Shown here: one piece after another, positions 5,895-6,189 of the stretch
Layout: each line of letters begins with the position of its first letter
Numbering within the stretch: position 1 is the first letter of the stretch
NCBI GenBank assembly: GCA_002451155.1
Contig: DKBG01000053.1
Coordinates: 427 to 6,615 of the forward strand
DNA: 6,189 nucleotides
Direction: 5' to 3'
Source of the DNA: Ignavibacteria bacterium UBA6906
Lineage (GTDB): Bacteria > Bacteroidota > Ignavibacteria > UBA10030 > UBA6906
The notes under the pieces: model-generated
Told to the model about the DNA's origin: nothing
Database searches by the model: none
The model's input: only the letters and a program-made list of their open reading frames with translations
Position numbers and translations under genes: made by a program

Positions 5895-6189
5895 TCATTC
5901 ACCCATGATCTGGACAATAACCTTTCGGTGACGCGGCCGGTTGTCGAAGTCGACGAGCACGACCTGCTGCCATGTTCCCGACAGAGGTGAGCCGGAGGAG
6001 AGAGGAATTGTCAGAGAAGGGCCGAGGAGCGAAGCCCTGATATGAGAAAACCCGTTCCCGTCACCCCAATGCGCGTCGTGGTCGTAGTGCATGGATGCGG
6101 GGGCGAGGCGTTCGACGGCACGTTTCAGATCTTCGATAACACCGGGCTCGAATTCGATCGTCGTGACACCGGCGGTCGATCCCGGGATA
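5895..6189 (-). CDS. YjbQ/UPF0047 family protein (annotated elsewhere as secondary thiamine-phosphate synthase), N-terminus cut by window edge
   Basis: Seen: 98 codons open to the right edge, ending in TGA 5895-5897. The visible part begins IPGSTAGVTTIEFEPGVIED and continues through HYDHDAHWGDGNGFSH, RASLLGPSLTIPL and GTWQQVVLVDFDNRPR to a final VIVQIMGE. These are the hallmark blocks of the family, including the His/Asp/Asn cluster WGDGNGxxH that lines the putative active site. Known: members are trimeric proteins of roughly 130-140 residues, so about 35-40 N-terminal residues are missing. A weak thiamine-phosphate synthase activity has been reported for the family, but the physiological role is unsettled. 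An internal ATG at 6092 is not the start, because clear family sequence lies upstream of it. Cytoplasmic; it converges on the cupin gene and its promoter is outside the window. Confidence 0.9.
   Translation of the reverse strand, partial: IPGSTAGVTTIEFEPGVIEDLKRAVERLAPASMHYDHDAHWGDGNGFSHIRASLLGPSLTIPLSSGSPLSGTWQQVVLVDFDNRPRHRKVIVQIMGE

Noticed and set aside
1..6189. A hidden defence, toxin-antitoxin, CRISPR or mobile-element system
   Set aside because: I found no repeat array, transposase, integrase, terminal inverted repeats or small toxin-like gene pair. All strong coding frames are explained by five ordinary enzyme or binding-protein families.

Overview
The window looks like chromosomal DNA of a moderately GC-rich, probably Gram-negative environmental bacterium. 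Two predicted exported proteins with N-terminal signal sequences, compact spacing and Shine-Dalgarno-led starts support this. The protein families resemble those common in FCB-type and other environmental lineages, but no rRNA or lineage marker is present, so the phylum is inference only. I saw no mobile element, CRISPR array, tRNA or rRNA.

Layout, left to right. (1) Positions 1-1726, minus strand: the N-terminal 575 residues of a secreted zinc metallopeptidase with a fungalysin/thermolysin-type propeptide (FTP, then PepSY-like) and an HEYGH...GEGLGD active site. Its C-terminus lies beyond the left edge. (2) Positions 1727-1893: an intergenic gap with a stem-loop plus T-tract, the likely terminator of the gene to the right, and a candidate -10 box for the peptidase. 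(3) Positions 1894-4167, minus: a 757-residue exported right-handed beta-helix protein resembling GH141-type glycoside hydrolases. (4) Positions 4172-5152, minus: a renalase-like FAD-dependent oxidoreductase. Its stop codon lies between the ribosome binding site and start codon of gene 3, so the two form a translationally coupled pair. (5) Positions 5153-5272: a divergent promoter region. (6) Positions 5273-5775 plus stop (to 5779), plus strand: a small DUF985 (Cupin_5) cupin protein. (7) Positions 5780-5894: a convergent gap with small inverted repeats. (8) Positions 5895-6189, minus: the C-terminal 98 codons of a YjbQ/UPF0047 family protein, cut by the right edge.

How the genes relate: the renalase-like flavoenzyme and the beta-helix protein are probably made from one leftward mRNA that starts near 5174 and ends at the stem-loop near 1812-1851. 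The cupin gene is read rightward from the same short control region. The peptidase appears to have its own promoter. The peptidase and the beta-helix protein suggest degradation of extracellular protein and glycan. The cytoplasmic flavoenzyme has no obvious biochemical link to that role. Nothing here clearly forms a new defence or mobile system. The most unusual points are the coupling of a renalase-like enzyme to a secreted beta-helix protein and the compact divergent promoter, which forces shorter start choices for both flanking genes.
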